A stretch of 64,000 nt of DNA, from NCBI RefSeq assembly GCF_010093595.1, contig NW_022985465.1:410887-474886 (forward strand), written 5' to 3'. This document shows positions 32,005-43,689 of this stretch, piece by piece. The translations under genes and the position numbers were made by a program. Within the stretch, counting starts at the first letter, position 1. Every line of letters begins with the position of its first letter. Under the pieces are notes generated by a model. That model was not told the DNA's origin. It worked only from the letters and a program-made list of their open reading frames with translations, and did no database searches. The DNA is from Mytilinidion resinicola (lineage: Eukaryota; Ascomycota; Dothideomycetes; Mytilinidiales; Mytilinidiaceae).

Positions 32005-33702
32005 TCAAGCTTGTGGTATGCTGTCTGCGCAGCCCGTGATCCCACCCCTCCTCTCCCGCCCCAATCCACCGGGAACTACGGCGGATCCATCACTTTCTTC
32101 AGCACCGCTAACATCGGTATTGCGTCGCTTCGCATGAGGTTGTTGGCGACGAGAACGTTTGGCTGGGACTCTGTGTTCCGCAGAGTCTTGTATTGAACCA
32201 TCAGATCCCTCGAAGTCCTCTTCATTCAGCGATCCTGATGCATCACCCGCTGCATCACCTGCTAGTGCTGGTGCTTCAGCTGCAACACGGTTGGCTCTCT
32301 CGTTCGCCTGTCGAATAGCTTCGTCCCTCTGCTCTTTTGCCCAGTCTCTCGCATTTCTGTACGCAGTGGCTCCCTGCCGGAAGGTGTCGACGTTCCCAGT
32401 CATTCCCCAAGTATTGATCTGATTCATGTGGTATTCAGGCTGACCTCTGGGACTAGTTGGCTGTGCAGGGTGGCTAGTGTATATCTTGAGAGCGCCGCCA
32501 TAATAAAGTGACGTAATAGTATAGGCGTTGTTATCGGAAACCGGCTCATCTCTTCGCTCATCTCTTCCGTATGACTGAAGACTATGCAAGCCTCTCGCTC
32601 CCAATGCGCCGTTGTAGCAAGCCTGTCGCTCAGTCACAGCATAAGATTCATCCGGCCCCTTGGCCGCCAGGAAAAAGTTTGGCACAATGGGAAGGTTATG
32701 CTGCGTTAAAGGAGTGATATACCCACCAAGCTCGTTGAGGACTTTTTGAGTGAGCTGTTCTGGGCGCGCGCCGTAGTAGACGTCCGGGTTCCCAGGTGTA
32801 AGCGTGCCATCTGTCAGGGGGTCGAGGTTGGTGAACGGGACTCCTCCCGAGCGGCATCTAGCGTCCGCGATCTTGCCTTCAATAATAGGAAGTACCAATT
32901 CTGATACTTGTTTCTCTTTGCGGGCATAGTGGTCTGCCCGTTTGAATTCTTTAAAGTCTTTATTGGAAAATTGTGAAAGAGACGGCCGAGGTCTTGCTAA
33001 TATTTGGTTAATATCCTCCCAGTTATTTGGCTCTGCAGGCACGCTGCCATCAGGGTATTCGTATAAGTCATGATAAACACCATAATCAATAAGATGTTGT
33101 TCAAAGTCACGGTCATAGACCCCAGTGCTCTTGGTTTTTGTTGTGGTGGGCTTAGTGCTTAGGGGATTTACTAAACCCCGTTGTCGGCTCTGAGAACTCA
33201 ACTGGTTCGAGTTCATTGTGTGGTCGGGAGGTATAGATTCGGGATACTAGAAAGCGTCATTAGCTTCGAAGCTAGCTGGCAAGCATCTTGCAGCACATAC
33301 ATTCCTCAGGTCCGACAGATCTGGACCACCGTGTCTGCTAAACAGCTTTACGTCCTTTAGGGTCCTCGGATTGCAACAGCGAAGATAGTCGGCGGTGTGT
33401 TGGAGGGTTTGGCGATTTCTCTTTGACTGAGCGAGGAAGTTTCGAGTGGCCGGCCGGTGGACTCGTCGATACGGTGATCGGGGTGGGTTTGGAGAAGCTC
33501 GAGCGTTTCTTCGGTCTAGCTCTCTCAACGCTCGTTTCGTCAACCAGATCTTCGATAACTTATCCCAAAATGCCGCCGGTGGTTGGGATCCGCTAGGATG
33601 GCTGAACCTCTGCTTTTTCGACGCCGGTTGCAACATTTCAATCGGTTGAGGCCGCTCTGAGCGTTGACGTTTGCGTGAACTAGAGAGCTGTTGTTCAGGC
33701 AT
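32005..33702 (-). CDS. DUF7924 family protein, copy 2, open but with altered C-terminus
   Basis: Exon 1 is 33702-33301, the intron 33247-33300 (GTATGT...GCTAATGAC...TTTCTAG on the minus strand), and exon 2 is 33246-32005. The product is 547 residues. The start MPEQQLSSSRKRQRSE is the first ATG in frame and aligns with copy 1. The N-terminal part has FWDKLSKIWLTKRALRELDR and RHGGPDLSDLRN; after the intron come KSTGVYDRDFEQHLIDYGVY, PDGSVPAEPNNWEDI, NPDVYYGARPEQL, PIVPNFFLAAKGPDES and GALGARGLHSLQSYG. The last 30 residues differ from the family end seen in copies 1 and 3, so the 3' end has been rearranged. Both strands of evidence (same intron, same blocks) make it a single gene rather than two. 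Function is unknown. Confidence 0.8.
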
Positions 33703-33749
33703 ATGGCAAATGTCAACCACAAGATATCTAAGGTATGCAGACGGATCAA

Positions 33750-36630
33750 GGCCGGGTGAAGAGCGGCGCTTATATGGTGAAGCTAGCTTAGCAAGCCACT
33801 ATCTTCCCAGAGTGTCATCCGGGCCTGGCTGCGGGCTAGGCAGTCGAACGTCAGATGGTCTTTGTGTCGCGGGTCGCACGAGCTAGTCCTGATCAGCAAG
33901 CGCCCCGATCGAGCCCGACCAAGTCAAATTCTTTGAAGAAGGCCGATCGTTACTTCAGTTTGTCTACGCCGCCTAATAGTTCGTGACTGCGTGTTTGTGG
34001 TGCGCCTAGACGCGGTCGCTGCGCTGGGATATCTGGGCGGTGGATGAAGAGACAGTATGGTATATGCGATGGACGCTATGCGATGGACGCGATGGATGTG
34101 GACGCGATGGATGAAGGTGTGAGAGCGCGAGGTTCGAGTTCGAAGATCCGTGCACAGGATAGATCACATGATAAACCGAGCTTACCCCACAAGCTAGTGG
34201 AAAGTTGGAACGCCCCACCAGCAGCGACACGCTAGCCTAGCTCAGCAGTGCACCTTGCGAACTCCACACCATAAAAAAAGCAACACTGCAAGAATATAAC
34301 TGGCAGTTCATGTGGCAGCGTGGCAAGATCAATAAACGCGTGCGTCCAGATGACGAACGCGATGAGTACGATGGAAACCAGAAACGCGAGATGAATGAGA
34401 CCGCAACCATTCCAATTTTCCAGCACGTCGACCAGCGATATGCCAAAGGTACGCCACGCGCGTCCCGCCGGACCACCATGAACTTGCACGGGCTTTGATT
34501 CCTAATAATGCAGTCAGCTTTTCTCCTCTAAGAGCAAAAGATAAGGAATACTTATAAAAAGAAAATGGGAGCCGTCTCGACGGGATGTAACCGAACGAGA
34601 CGGCATTGTGAATCGGACATCCACGACACCACGACGTCCCTCTTCCCCTCGCAGAATGCCACAACTTCAAGCCCCAACCTAACCGCAGTCATTAACTACC
34701 GGCTCTAGCATAGAGCTTAACCTTACACTTACATATCCTTACTGAAAGCTATTCCTAAAGACGCAGGCTTACAGGTAGACTAACCTAAAAGCAATAGTAA
34801 AACAAAGCAGCTGGGGGACAGTAGAGACATATAAGCCTAAGCTTTGAGCCTTCCACTGGAGAGGTCCCGTCAACCGCTATCCGTGGATCCAGCTGCATCA
34901 TTTCACTGCCGCTTTCATGCCCGATAAACTATGCTGTGACTGGAGCATTGCTTCAGCTCAATGCAGGCCAGATCGAGCTCCGTTAGATGCCTTTGCCAGA
35001 AAACCGCGTTGCTGGCCAGTGTAAACGAGAAGATGTGACGACCTTGAGCTTCGAAAGAACGCCTACGACCGCCTGCAAGAACCAACTCACCGCTTCAACC
35101 CTATCCCACCCATAAGCCCTTGCTCTTTCTTCCAAAGCCAAAAAGCATCTCCATTGCGTCTCCAGTCCTCAGTATACGCACCACATCGCTCGATGTCCGG
35201 TATAGACTGAATCTCTCTGTTGAGCAGGCATTCCTCTCGGAGACTAGTTTTATGTTTCCTCGCCAGCACCGCGACGGCGACTGGCGGGCATGTGCTCAGC
35301 TTGAGCGAAACGGATAAAAGACATCAGTAAAAACCGCTTCTTTCTCCTACAGGAGGTAAGTGTCCAATCGCGTCGCAAGCAACGTAAAGAGACGGGTGAT
35401 CGGCGCTCATCGATCGAACCTGCGAGATACTGAAAATCGGATGAAAATCAGACTTGCAAGTAGATGATTTGGCGGTTGATCGGTGGCATCGCATTGAGCG
35501 GCTGTACTGGGCTGGACGCCGCGCGTACAGGCTTGCTGAGAGGGCTCGAAGATAGTGGTGGGTTAGAGACAGGTCCAACGGAGCGGAGGAATAATATAGA
35601 CGCTGTTGTGTTAGAGTGTATGGGACGTCTCCGCTGATAGCAGCAATTTTGGCATGATCGGGGTTATTCTGCAATCTTTTGGCTCTTCCGGGATCCATGT
35701 CCATAGTGCAAGTTCACAGCTCGTCAAAGACTTCGGAACAGGAGCATGGCGACGTGTCGAGTATTGACGGGTGGTGTCAGCATTGAGTCTGTGTGTAAGC
35801 TTCGAAAGGCTTCGCTCATGCAAAGCATGATTCCGGCGTAAAGACCAACCGAGCGATGTGATCTTGCGATCGAGACAAAGCTTCCTGTCTGTCTGTTGTG
35901 AGACCAAATCTCCTCAAGAGAACGAGTCGCGCTCAATCCTCCATCCATGGGAGCGGTTCGAAGGTGCCCGCAGACAAAGATCCCAGCATAGTAGATGTGC
36001 AGGGCCACTAAAGAGCCGCAAAAGCTGCGTCAGCACGTGAAGATCCCAAAGACGATCCTCGTAGAGGTGTCCGACACTCCCAGCTGTCTTTCCCACACAC
36101 CATCCCTTCCTCATCAGCGCCGCCGCCAAATTCAATGACCACAGTCAGCAGTCCGAGCGAGCATATCGACGGGCGCTCCCGCATGGGAATCTTACCCACT
36201 AAGGCCCATGAATATGCCCCAGCGAAGCCTTAAGGACTTTTTCGAACGCCAATGTTTCCACTTACGAGCGGCCCGTCAGGGCTTCCACCGGGGTTCGAGT
36301 ATCATGTGACCTTATCGTAGTCCGACTCCGACTCTTGAATCCTGAATCTCGCATCTCCACATTTCTACATGTCGGGTTCGGTGTTCTAAGTTTCCAGAAA
36401 ACCCTTGATTCCTGAGGCATCAGCATTGGTCCGAGGTAGACCAGTCACGTGATCAGCCGAGCGCGGCTTAGCACGAGACAATAGATCGCCGGAGGGAATT
36501 GGAAGACACGAGTACTAATAGTCGCGTATTGATCTGTCGCATCACCTTTCTCCTATTCAGCCGTCTTTTCAGGTATACTGGTACCCACCCTACCGACTCC
36601 CCAAATTACAGAGGAACAATATGCCCAATT
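33750..36630. other. Nearly 3 kb without a recognised gene
   Basis: Imperfect GCGATGGACG repeats occur at 34069-34110. Minus-strand frames near 34490-34240 are hydrophobic (LIHLAFLVSIVLIAFVIW) and could be membrane-protein scraps. A 60-codon minus frame at 35269-35087 (ERCGAYTEDWRRNGDAFWLW) looks protein-like but is not recognised. Confidence 0.35.
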
Positions 36631-36635
36631 CCAAA

Positions 36636-38304
36636 TCACGATGGCCTCTGCCGAAGCCTTGCTCTCGCCCTTGTATCCGCACTGCTTGGTGTTTTCCTTA
36701 TCTGATGACGGTTTGCCGAGGTGGGTGTGTTGCGCCGCCTCGGCCTCGACCGTTCACCATCGCGGTCTGTGGACGATGCTGACGGGCTACGTTTACGCTT
36801 GAGCGTTATTCCCGCCTTGGAACCTTGCTCAGATCCTCGTCCAGCCTTTTGAAGCTCAGCTATCCTTGCACTTCTTCGCGGCACACTGACCTCAATCGAT
36901 GAGTGAAGCCCGGCTTGAGAGCGGTGTTGTCTTCCAAGACCGTTGGGCGCTTCAGATAATGGTTGCGCAAAGGTCACACGTGTGCTCCGGCCGTTGGTCT
37001 GCAGTTGGCCTTGGGGTTTGCTCTCCGGTTCCGTAGCCTTCGATTGTACCAGCCTAAGGGAAGACAGCTTGCTGGTTCGGGTACGTCTTCCGGGAGCGGC
37101 TTGCTCATTCTTGGGGACCGGATTATTAGTATCGTTCCGTGGCGGGAGTAACGTGCTATTTTCCGGCGAGTTAGATGTTTGACCGGGTTCATTAGCGCGG
37201 TGGCTGTGCTTCCAAAGACGGCGGTTTAGGGCAGAAGCATTTGACTTGCTCGGTTTCTCCACTTTGGACCGGCGCACGCTCCGGAGGACTCGATCTGCAG
37301 GCTCTTCTGCGCGTCGTGGCTCTGTCATTTGGTCGGGCGACCGCTCCGCTGGAATCGTTGACATCTCTAGGGATTGATGGTATGTCATTGCCGCCTCCGC
37401 GGTTGTTGTCGACACCAAGCACTGGCTTTAGTTGGGGAGGTCCCGGTCTGGAAGAATGAAGTTGTTGCTTGCCGTTGCTGACTGGACTAGGCAGCAGTCG
37501 CCACATCCGACGGCCCTTCTTACGAATCATATCATCGATCTCGTCCGGACCGGGCGCGTCCCATCTCTCTGACGACGCTCCTCACGTCTGTGACGACGCT
37601 CCTCACGTCCCTCCTTAATGATATCAGGAGTTTGTGGCCGATCATCAGGGTCTTCTTCATGCATCCACGTCATTCCGGGGAGCTGGTCCCATTTAGGATT
37701 CCAAATTCTTGTCTTCGATCCATATATTCTTGACGCTTTCGTAGGCCTTGGCGTCGATGTCGACAAACTCGGTGGGTTGTTCATATTGACATTCGTCTCT
37801 GATCCGTTCGCTCTCTTTGGATGCCTGAAAGAGGAACTGGTAGTACGGACGTGATGCTGAAGGATTAAGTTGATATCCGGCAGGAAGCATATCTGAGATA
37901 TGGCGCCAAGAAATAACTATCGACTCTGCTGTGGGAATCTTAAGTTTTTTCCGCTTCCGAGGTACCGAGTCGAAAAATCCAGGGAAGATCGATTTTGTGA
38001 GGGGGTCCGGCTCGGGTATCGACTCTAGCTCCGACTCTGACTCCGATTCCGGCTCCGGTTCTGGCTCTGGCTGAACTGCTTGCCGTTGTTCTGTAGGAAC
38101 AGCTGCTGACTTTTCCCTAGAAGATCTAGGGTCTTCTCGTTCCGATTCGATGGTGGGGAATTTGAACACGAAGGTATTGACGGCAGGCTCCGGTTCCGGC
38201 ACCGGCTCCGGCTGCGATGGTGCTGGCGGTGGTTCGAGCCTCTTTTTCATGTCCCCAGCGGGCGAGGTTGCCAATGCCTCCGGGAACGCTGGGTCCCCCT
38301 TCAT
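36636..38304 (-). pseudogene. Unrecognised Pro/Glu/Ser-rich gene with frameshifts
   Basis: The ATG at 38304 opens MKGDPAFPEALATSPAGDMK. A proline/glutamate and Glu-Ser repeat tract (6-bp period at about 38025-38075) follows. Then there is a folded-looking part: TAESIVISWRHISDMLPAGY, YYQFLFQASKESERIRDEC and VDIDAKAYESVKNIWIEDK. A frameshift near 37707 leads to RIWNPKWDQLPGMTWMHEED, then a 20-bp duplicated tract encoding EERRHRREERRQ. Beyond 37530 further frames are Ser/Arg/Pro-rich and end near 36636. The central NPKW..LPGMTWMHE block looks conserved, but I cannot name the family. Disordered basic tails suggest a nuclear or nucleic-acid role; this is inference. Confidence 0.45.
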
Positions 38305-39130
38305 GACACCAGGCGAATATCCTCGGCCCTGACGTCCCTAGTCCCTTCGGCCAGGCCGGGCCCCACCATTTCTTCCAAATGCCTTGCTCTACCCAACGGG
38401 CCCGGACACTGTTCTCGCTTCACTTCGTAATTCTGAGTCTTATCGAAGGGGATCGTCTGCCTCCGCCCAAATCACCCCTCTTCTCTCTGATATTGGAGTC
38501 TTTTCATGTCCCTCTTGACCTAGCGTTTGAACTGGAAGTATGGGATCGACTGATCACGGTCGTTCCAAAACCGACGCCATCGCTCTTCTTCGTCGACACG
38601 GGGGGCCTCTTCGGGAGTGTCGGGCTGCGTCACCTCGCCGGATGATGGATACGGCGGTGGAGATTCGCTGTAGCGCTGGGCTCTCTCGCGACCGAGTTGC
38701 TCCGGATCGTCTTCTAACCGTTAGAGGGCTTCGATAATCTGCGGCAAAACGCGGCGCTAGCTGCTGTTGTTGAAGAAGAAGGCCATGGCAGGTAGAGGTA
38801 GAGGAAGAGAGTAGTAAGGAGGACGTCGCGAAGATTAGTTAAAAAGGTGATGCGCGGGATGATGGGGTGAGTTGTGCAGAATCAAGATCTTGAAGGGTTC
38901 GGCTGACTAATAACTTCTTGACTTGAACTCGGCAACTACCTTGCAGGGTGGGGATGGGCACTTTACCTCTCTTAGGCTAGCTCCAGGCTAACGAAGACTC
39001 GTACCACTAGTTCATGACAACCCTATAGTCATCATTCCCCAGTTGTAATTTTCGCATCTTAGTCTCATAACGACGCTTTCTGTGTTCTAAGACCGCGGAT
39101 AGATTGAGGCGGCCGAAGTCACCCCGAAGC
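38305..39130. other. No recognised gene
   Basis: Only short frames. The part near 39020-39130 on the minus strand (EHRKRRYETKMRKLQLG) is probably the decayed C-terminus of the APH-like gene at 39137-39943. Confidence 0.4.
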
Positions 39131-39136
39131 TAACCC

Positions 39137-39943
39137 TTAAATGGAGCTTAAAAATGTTTCGATAGACGGCGAGATTGTATACATGCCATTTAGAGACGTC
39201 AAGCACAAATAGTACCAGTATCTTCCATCCGTCCACGCAGAATGCATGAGTTCCGAAAGACGTAAAGAGGATTGCGATCCCCGTAGCGCTTCCTCTTCTT
39301 CCCTGAAAATGCGCACATACTCCTGGCAAACACTGTCGTAAGTCTGTAGTGCCTTGTCGTGGATTTGGTCGATACCGAGTCCCGTCAACCAGTACGGAGC
39401 GCCAAGCATGTCCATCGGAAGCGAGCACACCCATTCCAGATCAATAAGATACGTGATGTTCCAGAACTTATCGACAAAAATGTTGCTTTGATGGAGATCA
39501 GTCAGGCGGAGCGCATATGGTCCATTTCGAAGGTCCCGAGGTAGGAAATGATGGCCAATTGCCCTTAATAAGACCTTTTGGGCCATCTGTCTTTGGCCAT
39601 CAGCGTGACTAAGGACGGCATTGGGCTGATTTAGGAAGCGGCGATCATGGTAAGCTAGAAGGTCAGAGATGTATGGCTCGACAGACGCATATGTTGTATT
39701 CGGTTCGATTGCTTTTGGAGTCCCATAGCTTTCCATGATAGCAAGGGTGGATGTGAGTGGCCGATTTGAGAGTGCTATGGTTCCATTGTCGTGGAATGTG
39801 AATGATCCGATCCGTGGTAGAGGTACGCGGGCTAAAGAGAGGGTAGTGCGCGCAAGGCCCTTGAATAGAATTGCTTTCCGCACAGGATCCCCCATGTAAA
39901 CTACTCCTGGGAAGATTGCAAAAAATGCAAAACCTTGGCGCAA
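39137..39943 (-). pseudogene. APH-like (phosphotransferase family) kinase, 5'-truncated
   Basis: The frame covers the C-terminal lobe of a fungal aminoglycoside-phosphotransferase-fold kinase. Visible motifs are ARVPLPRIGSFTFHDNG and LSNRPLT, then LRLTDLHQSNIFVD (catalytic loop with Asp and Asn) and NITYLIDLEWVCSLPMDM (metal-binding Asp of the DxD-like segment). The N-terminal lobe with the ATP-binding lysine is missing upstream, and the usual 500-residue length is halved. The frame ends FLSSI, but short conserved-looking sequence continues past stops. In ascomycetes such proteins are numerous and mostly uncharacterised. Without the N-lobe an active kinase is unlikely. Confidence 0.75.
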
Positions 39944-40030
39944 AGCCAGTTAAGACGCCAGCCGAGGTTCATTCTCAAGCTAATCCCATAATGGAAGTCA
40001 TCTAGGACGAGCAAAGCGCGGCTGGCCATT

Positions 40031-40079
40031 CCACAGTCCACAGTCCACAGTCCTCAGTCCACAGTCCACATTCCACGTC
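40031..40079. repeat. 7-bp tandem repeat CCACAGT, seven imperfect units
   Basis: Units CCACAGT recur with single changes (CCTCAGT, CCACATT) in an otherwise unique stretch upstream of the mariner relic. Confidence 0.9.
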
Positions 40080-40104
40080 CCAGGATCTCAAAAAAGCTCT
40101 CGGA

Positions 40105-40735
40105 TTGACGCCGCAAGTCTCGAGAATCATGGCCTCATTGGTCGGCTCATCTGGCATTCCACCACCCCCAAACCCCATTGTTTCAACATCCGCATCCCTC
40201 TCGAACGCTCAAGAACAACTACAGAAACATGCCATGTCTCCCAACCTGGCAGGATCGCAGCATGACATGATACAGGACATGATCCTGAGTAATAGGTACA
40301 GATTGCAGCGGTTGCCGGCTGCGGCGACCGCTCAGTGAGGGCAATTCGCTCTATCCTTCGATGCTTCGGTGCAACCAGAGATCCCTCGAATGGCTCTCCT
40401 GGACCACGACGACGAATAACCCTTTCGATGCTTGACGCTCTTCGTGAACGGTTGCTAGAGAGCTCGGACTATACCAAGACGAGATGGTGGTCTTCCTACG
40501 CGGCGAGTTCGGTGTTCTTGTGAATGCTTCCACGATCAGTCGCGTTCTGGCAACCGCACGCTGGACAAAGAAAGTTATTCGCCAAGTGGCTCAACAACGG
40601 AACAAACATCTCCGGGACTTCTATTTGCACAATCTCTCTGATTTCAAGTCATACCATCTCGTATTCGTGGATGAATCCGGCTGCGACAAGCGGATCGGCT
40701 TCATGCGGTCCAGATTGTCAGAGCGCTTGACGAGA
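40105..40735 (+). pseudogene. Tc1/mariner-type transposase relic
   Basis: The plus strand carries the middle of a Tc1/mariner-like DDE transposase in shifting frames: RCFGATRDPSNGSPGPRRRI and TLSMLDALRERLLE from about 40360, then EMVVFLRGEFGVLVNASTIS, RNKHLRDFYLHNLSDF and YHLVFVDESGCDKRIGF to about 40710. The Asp in FVDESG is the first catalytic residue. The second Asp and the third acidic residue are missing because the sequence changes abruptly near 40735 into the end of another gene on the opposite strand. No terminal inverted repeats were found. The N-terminal DNA-binding part is also decayed. Confidence 0.75.
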
Positions 40736-41073
40736 TCACGTTGCGTACGGTCTGTTACTGAAAAAGTCACATTAGTGTCGTCACATTGCATCTGCCTATT
40801 AGCCCCAAACTTGTTTTGCAGAAGCCTTTCGAACTTGGGCCTGAGAATCATATGCCAGTAGGCTATGGGGACCAAAACAACGCCTTGCTCAGTGTCCTTG
40901 GACACTACCTTGTTATTGACGGCGACCTTCCACTCGATCGAATAGTGGAGCACGGTCGGCACGTCTTCCCCATAGCTATTAAGCTCGTCCCATTCATCCA
41001 GTTCGAGGAATCGGAGCCTGTATGGGTCCAGTTGTGTCTGTAGGTGGGCAGCAGCCCTCGCTCGATCCGACAA
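40735..41073 (-). pseudogene. N-terminal fragment of a conserved fungal protein of unknown function
   Basis: Minus-strand frame with RFLELDEWDELNSYGED, LHYSIEWKVAVNNKVVSKDT and GVVLVPIAYWHMILRPKF. I recall this EWKV.VN.R.VSKDTEQ block from ascomycete hypothetical proteins. The reading frame continues across the junction at about 40735, but beyond it only reads the mariner relic backwards, so the gene is truncated there. The junction suggests mariner-associated breakage. No catalytic motif is evident. Confidence 0.5.
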
Positions 41074-41283
41074 AGGGCGGTAAGAGGCTTGAGGTGTCTG
41101 TGAGGCATTAATCGGTGGCGTACCTACGAATTGTGTATCACTAAGGCCGCCCTAATGCTCTTGAGGGCTGAAGGAGATGCCTCGGTGGAAAGAGAAAGGA
41201 TTCGTCATTGCGTCCCCATGTCTGACAGCTCGAGGACGAGGAGCGGTCTCTGGTCTGGTACTGTATACTCATAAGACTTCAGG

Positions 41284-41685
41284 GTGGATAATAAGTGTGC
41301 TCTGAGCCTGCGGTGGGCGTTTAGGGGATGGACGTATGAAGAGAAGAGCGTCAGCGATGTCCGATCAACGACCACATTACTCGCCCGTATCGTTATTGCA
41401 AAGGTAAAGAATGAACAGCGTCTAATCCAACTTCTACGCAATGTTCCCGTCGTCAATGGGGACATGAACCGGAGATGTCGTGCATGGGTTGCGCAGGCTC
41501 TAGCAGAGATCGCGAAAGACGGGAACTGCGTGGGTTCTTCTCAGCTGGATTGGAGGACCGTTGAGGCGTTCGCAAGGCAATATGTTGCCCAGAAAACTAC
41601 TGCAGGGAGGTATGCGAAGGCAGAGGATATGTTGAAGCCTAAACCGACTTATGATTTGATCGAAGGGAAGGAGACCGTGTCTTAA
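41284..41685 (+). pseudogene. DUF6914-like protein, N-terminally truncated
   Basis: The plus-strand frame without a good ATG contains GWTYEEKSVSDVRSTTTLLA, RIVIAKVKNEQRLIQLLRNV, PVVNGDMNRRCRAWVAQALA, VDWRT-type DWRTVEAFARQYV and PTYDLIEGKETVS at the end. This order matches fungal DUF6914 proteins as I remember them, including the terminal DLIEG(R/K)E. The first third, normally with a YHW.L motif, is not readable. DUF6914 has no assigned reaction. It lies between two APH-related relics, with no sign of an operon-like unit, as expected in a fungus. Confidence 0.6.
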
Positions 41686-41739
41686 GGTGGAAATAGTGGC
41701 GTCGATTCAAAGCACACATATTTCACCACTCGCCCCACC

Positions 41740-43154
41740 ATTCGTTGCGAGTTCTTTCCAGTTCTAGTTCTTCAAGATAGGCGTGAAGTAGGGAATGGAG
41801 AATGCCCTGCCATTCAAGTCTAGTCCGGTTTCCAAACTAAGCAGTGGTGAATTTCCAATAGGAAGGATACCACCCGGAGAACTCCCAATCAATAATTGCA
41901 ACCACCTTGTCTTTAGAAACTAAGGTGTTGAACGGGTTTAGATCGCAACGTGTGAAAACCGGGGGCGGCCATTGACCCTCCTGTTTCGCAATCATGATTC
42001 TGATGTCGTTGGCGTCCTGCTGGGCGACGTGGTCGCCTATCTGCGCGCTTCAATATTGTCTCTCAGCTAGCGATGGAATTCTTGAATTGTCTTGAAAGGC
42101 CCAAAGCGTGGGGTCCCGTGCGGGAGACGGGAGTCGTACAAGGAGCTACCAACGCAACTCTCTACTCCCGTACCAGGCGGAGATTCCAAAGCCCGAAGCT
42201 CCTGGATCGTGTCTTTCAGTTGCGAGAATATTTCCTCAAGAGATTCCTTAGAGAGTTCCTTCCAAGCGCTTGCTAGATCTTTGCCTTGGATTCGTTCCAT
42301 TGCAATATAGGCTCGGTTCTTGCGGAGAAAGGAGCAGTAAACTTTAGGAACAGGTATCGAGGTATGTTCAGCGACGTACTTCATTATGGCGGCTTCTGTC
42401 AGGTGTACTGAATAGGGCGCTGCTAATCCCACACCCCCTAATTCCTAGATATACACCCCCTTTTTCACTACACGTACACCCCCTCCCTCCCCTGTCGTTT
42501 CACCACCTTCTAATTGGCTCGGAGCAACGCGGAGCTTCCTCCGGGCATTCACCTATACGTCCATCTGCACGTGATGCTATACGCGAGGCCGTACGTGAGC
42601 TCGTACGTGAGGCTATACGAATCGGCATAGCTATACAGCCTCTCTGTTCTATGGCGCATCCTTTCCAATTCGTGCAGCCATATATACAGCTGTACGTGAG
42701 CTCGTACGTGAGCTCGTATGTAAGGCTATACGTGAGGCTATACAAATCGGCATGATGTAATTGCTTGTATTGTACATAGCCGCATTTAGAGAGAGCATTT
42801 AGAATTAGTGAGCAAGTTAAGCGAGCGAATCGGAAGCTCCGGAGTAGCCCTCCGAGCCAATTAGAAGGTGGTGAAACGACAGGGGGGAGGGGGCGTACGT
42901 GTAGTGAAAAGGGGGTGTACGTCTAGGAATTAGGGGGTGTGGGATTAGCGGCGCCCACTGAATATCCTGTTTTGACGATTTTGTAATTTCGAAATGGGTG
43001 CACAAGGACCATACCGGTGAAAGAACTTGGCGGTGGCGTGAAGTCCTAAACGAACCAAGGAACGTCGGATGTATGTGTTGTTGATCGCGAGGTCTTTGCT
43101 TCTTTTTTGCTGGGGTTCGAAGTTATTCGCAGGATTAATGTTACGGTCTGCCAT
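41740..43154 (-). pseudogene. APH-like kinase gene split by a hAT-type MITE
   Basis: The minus-strand gene begins with ATG at 43154 and runs to about 41740. The N-lobe reads RNYKIVKTGYSV before the MITE (42415-42956) and HLTEAAIMKYVAEHTSIPVP directly after it, so the kinase frame is exact when the MITE and one 8-bp duplication are removed. Next come AYIAMERIQGKDLASAWKEL and PHGTPRFGPFKTIQEFHR. A TAG follows where Trp is expected (FHRWLR), then FTHCDLNPFNTLVSKDK with the catalytic loop and VVAIIDWEFSGWYPSYWKF with the metal-binding Asp, then a second TAG where Trp is expected. Both stops are TGG to TAG, a CpA to TpA change on the other strand, as expected from RIP. One frameshift lies before the MITE. 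Clearly dead. Confidence 0.85.
42415..42956. mobile_element. hAT-type MITE, C-rich family (542 bp)
   Basis: Element ends GGGCGCTGCTAATCCCACAC and the near-exact inverse form TIRs of over 100 bp, including a second block TCTAATTGGCTCGGAG. The target duplication is ACTGAATA (42407-42414, 42957-42964), 8 bp as in hAT elements. The core is rich in TACGTGAGCTCG words. It carries no transposase. It sits inside the APH-like gene. Confidence 0.95.
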
Positions 43155-43450
43155 CGCAAGCGAAATAATGCTGAAGTAAAAGTTATAAGAAGGAAGCTCA
43201 CACTTATAAACTTAGCGCCAACCGGGCCTACTAGATAGCCGATGTTACTCTTCACCCTATACCAAAGGCCCTGTTAATTGTATTAGCAATTGTCCGTTGC
43301 AATAAGTCAAAACTGCCTCTGGACCTAATAGCGCTTGATACTAGCATTCTTGGAGAGAGAGGTCAAGTTATCCGGATAACCCAGGTATCGCAGGATTCGT
43401 GGTTGTTACTGGGATGCTGGCAGCTGGCGTAGGAAGGGCAAAGGATCAGT
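43155..43450. other. Upstream sequence of the APH-like gene
   Basis: No gene recognised. Confidence 0.35.
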
Positions 43451-43640
43451 GAGGAAAGCATGAGTTGTATTGAGGTGCTAACGAGTGGCTATATAGTGAA
43501 GAGAGACCAGGGGTTGCAGGCAGCAACGGTGACAAAACAACAGGTGAACCTTGTCCAGCTGAGAAGTGAACCCTGTACAGCTGAGACGCGTAGACAGACG
43601 TGCGTAGGAGCATTCTAACTGGCTGCCAGATGCCGATATA
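43451..43640 (+). repeat. LTR-like fragment sharing 45 bp with 57613-57655
   Basis: GCATGAGTTGTATTGAGGTG and CTAACGAGTGGCTATA recur at 57621-57655 with two differences. Here the block is followed by TATA-like GGCTATATAG and by CAGCTGAGA repeats resembling the interior of the short LTR-like family. The ends are undefined, and I call it LTR-like only for the shared layout. Confidence 0.45.
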
Positions 43641-43689
43641 ACGATGGTGCATCAGACTCATGTCCTTGTCGGAGCTGGACGGTGCTTAG

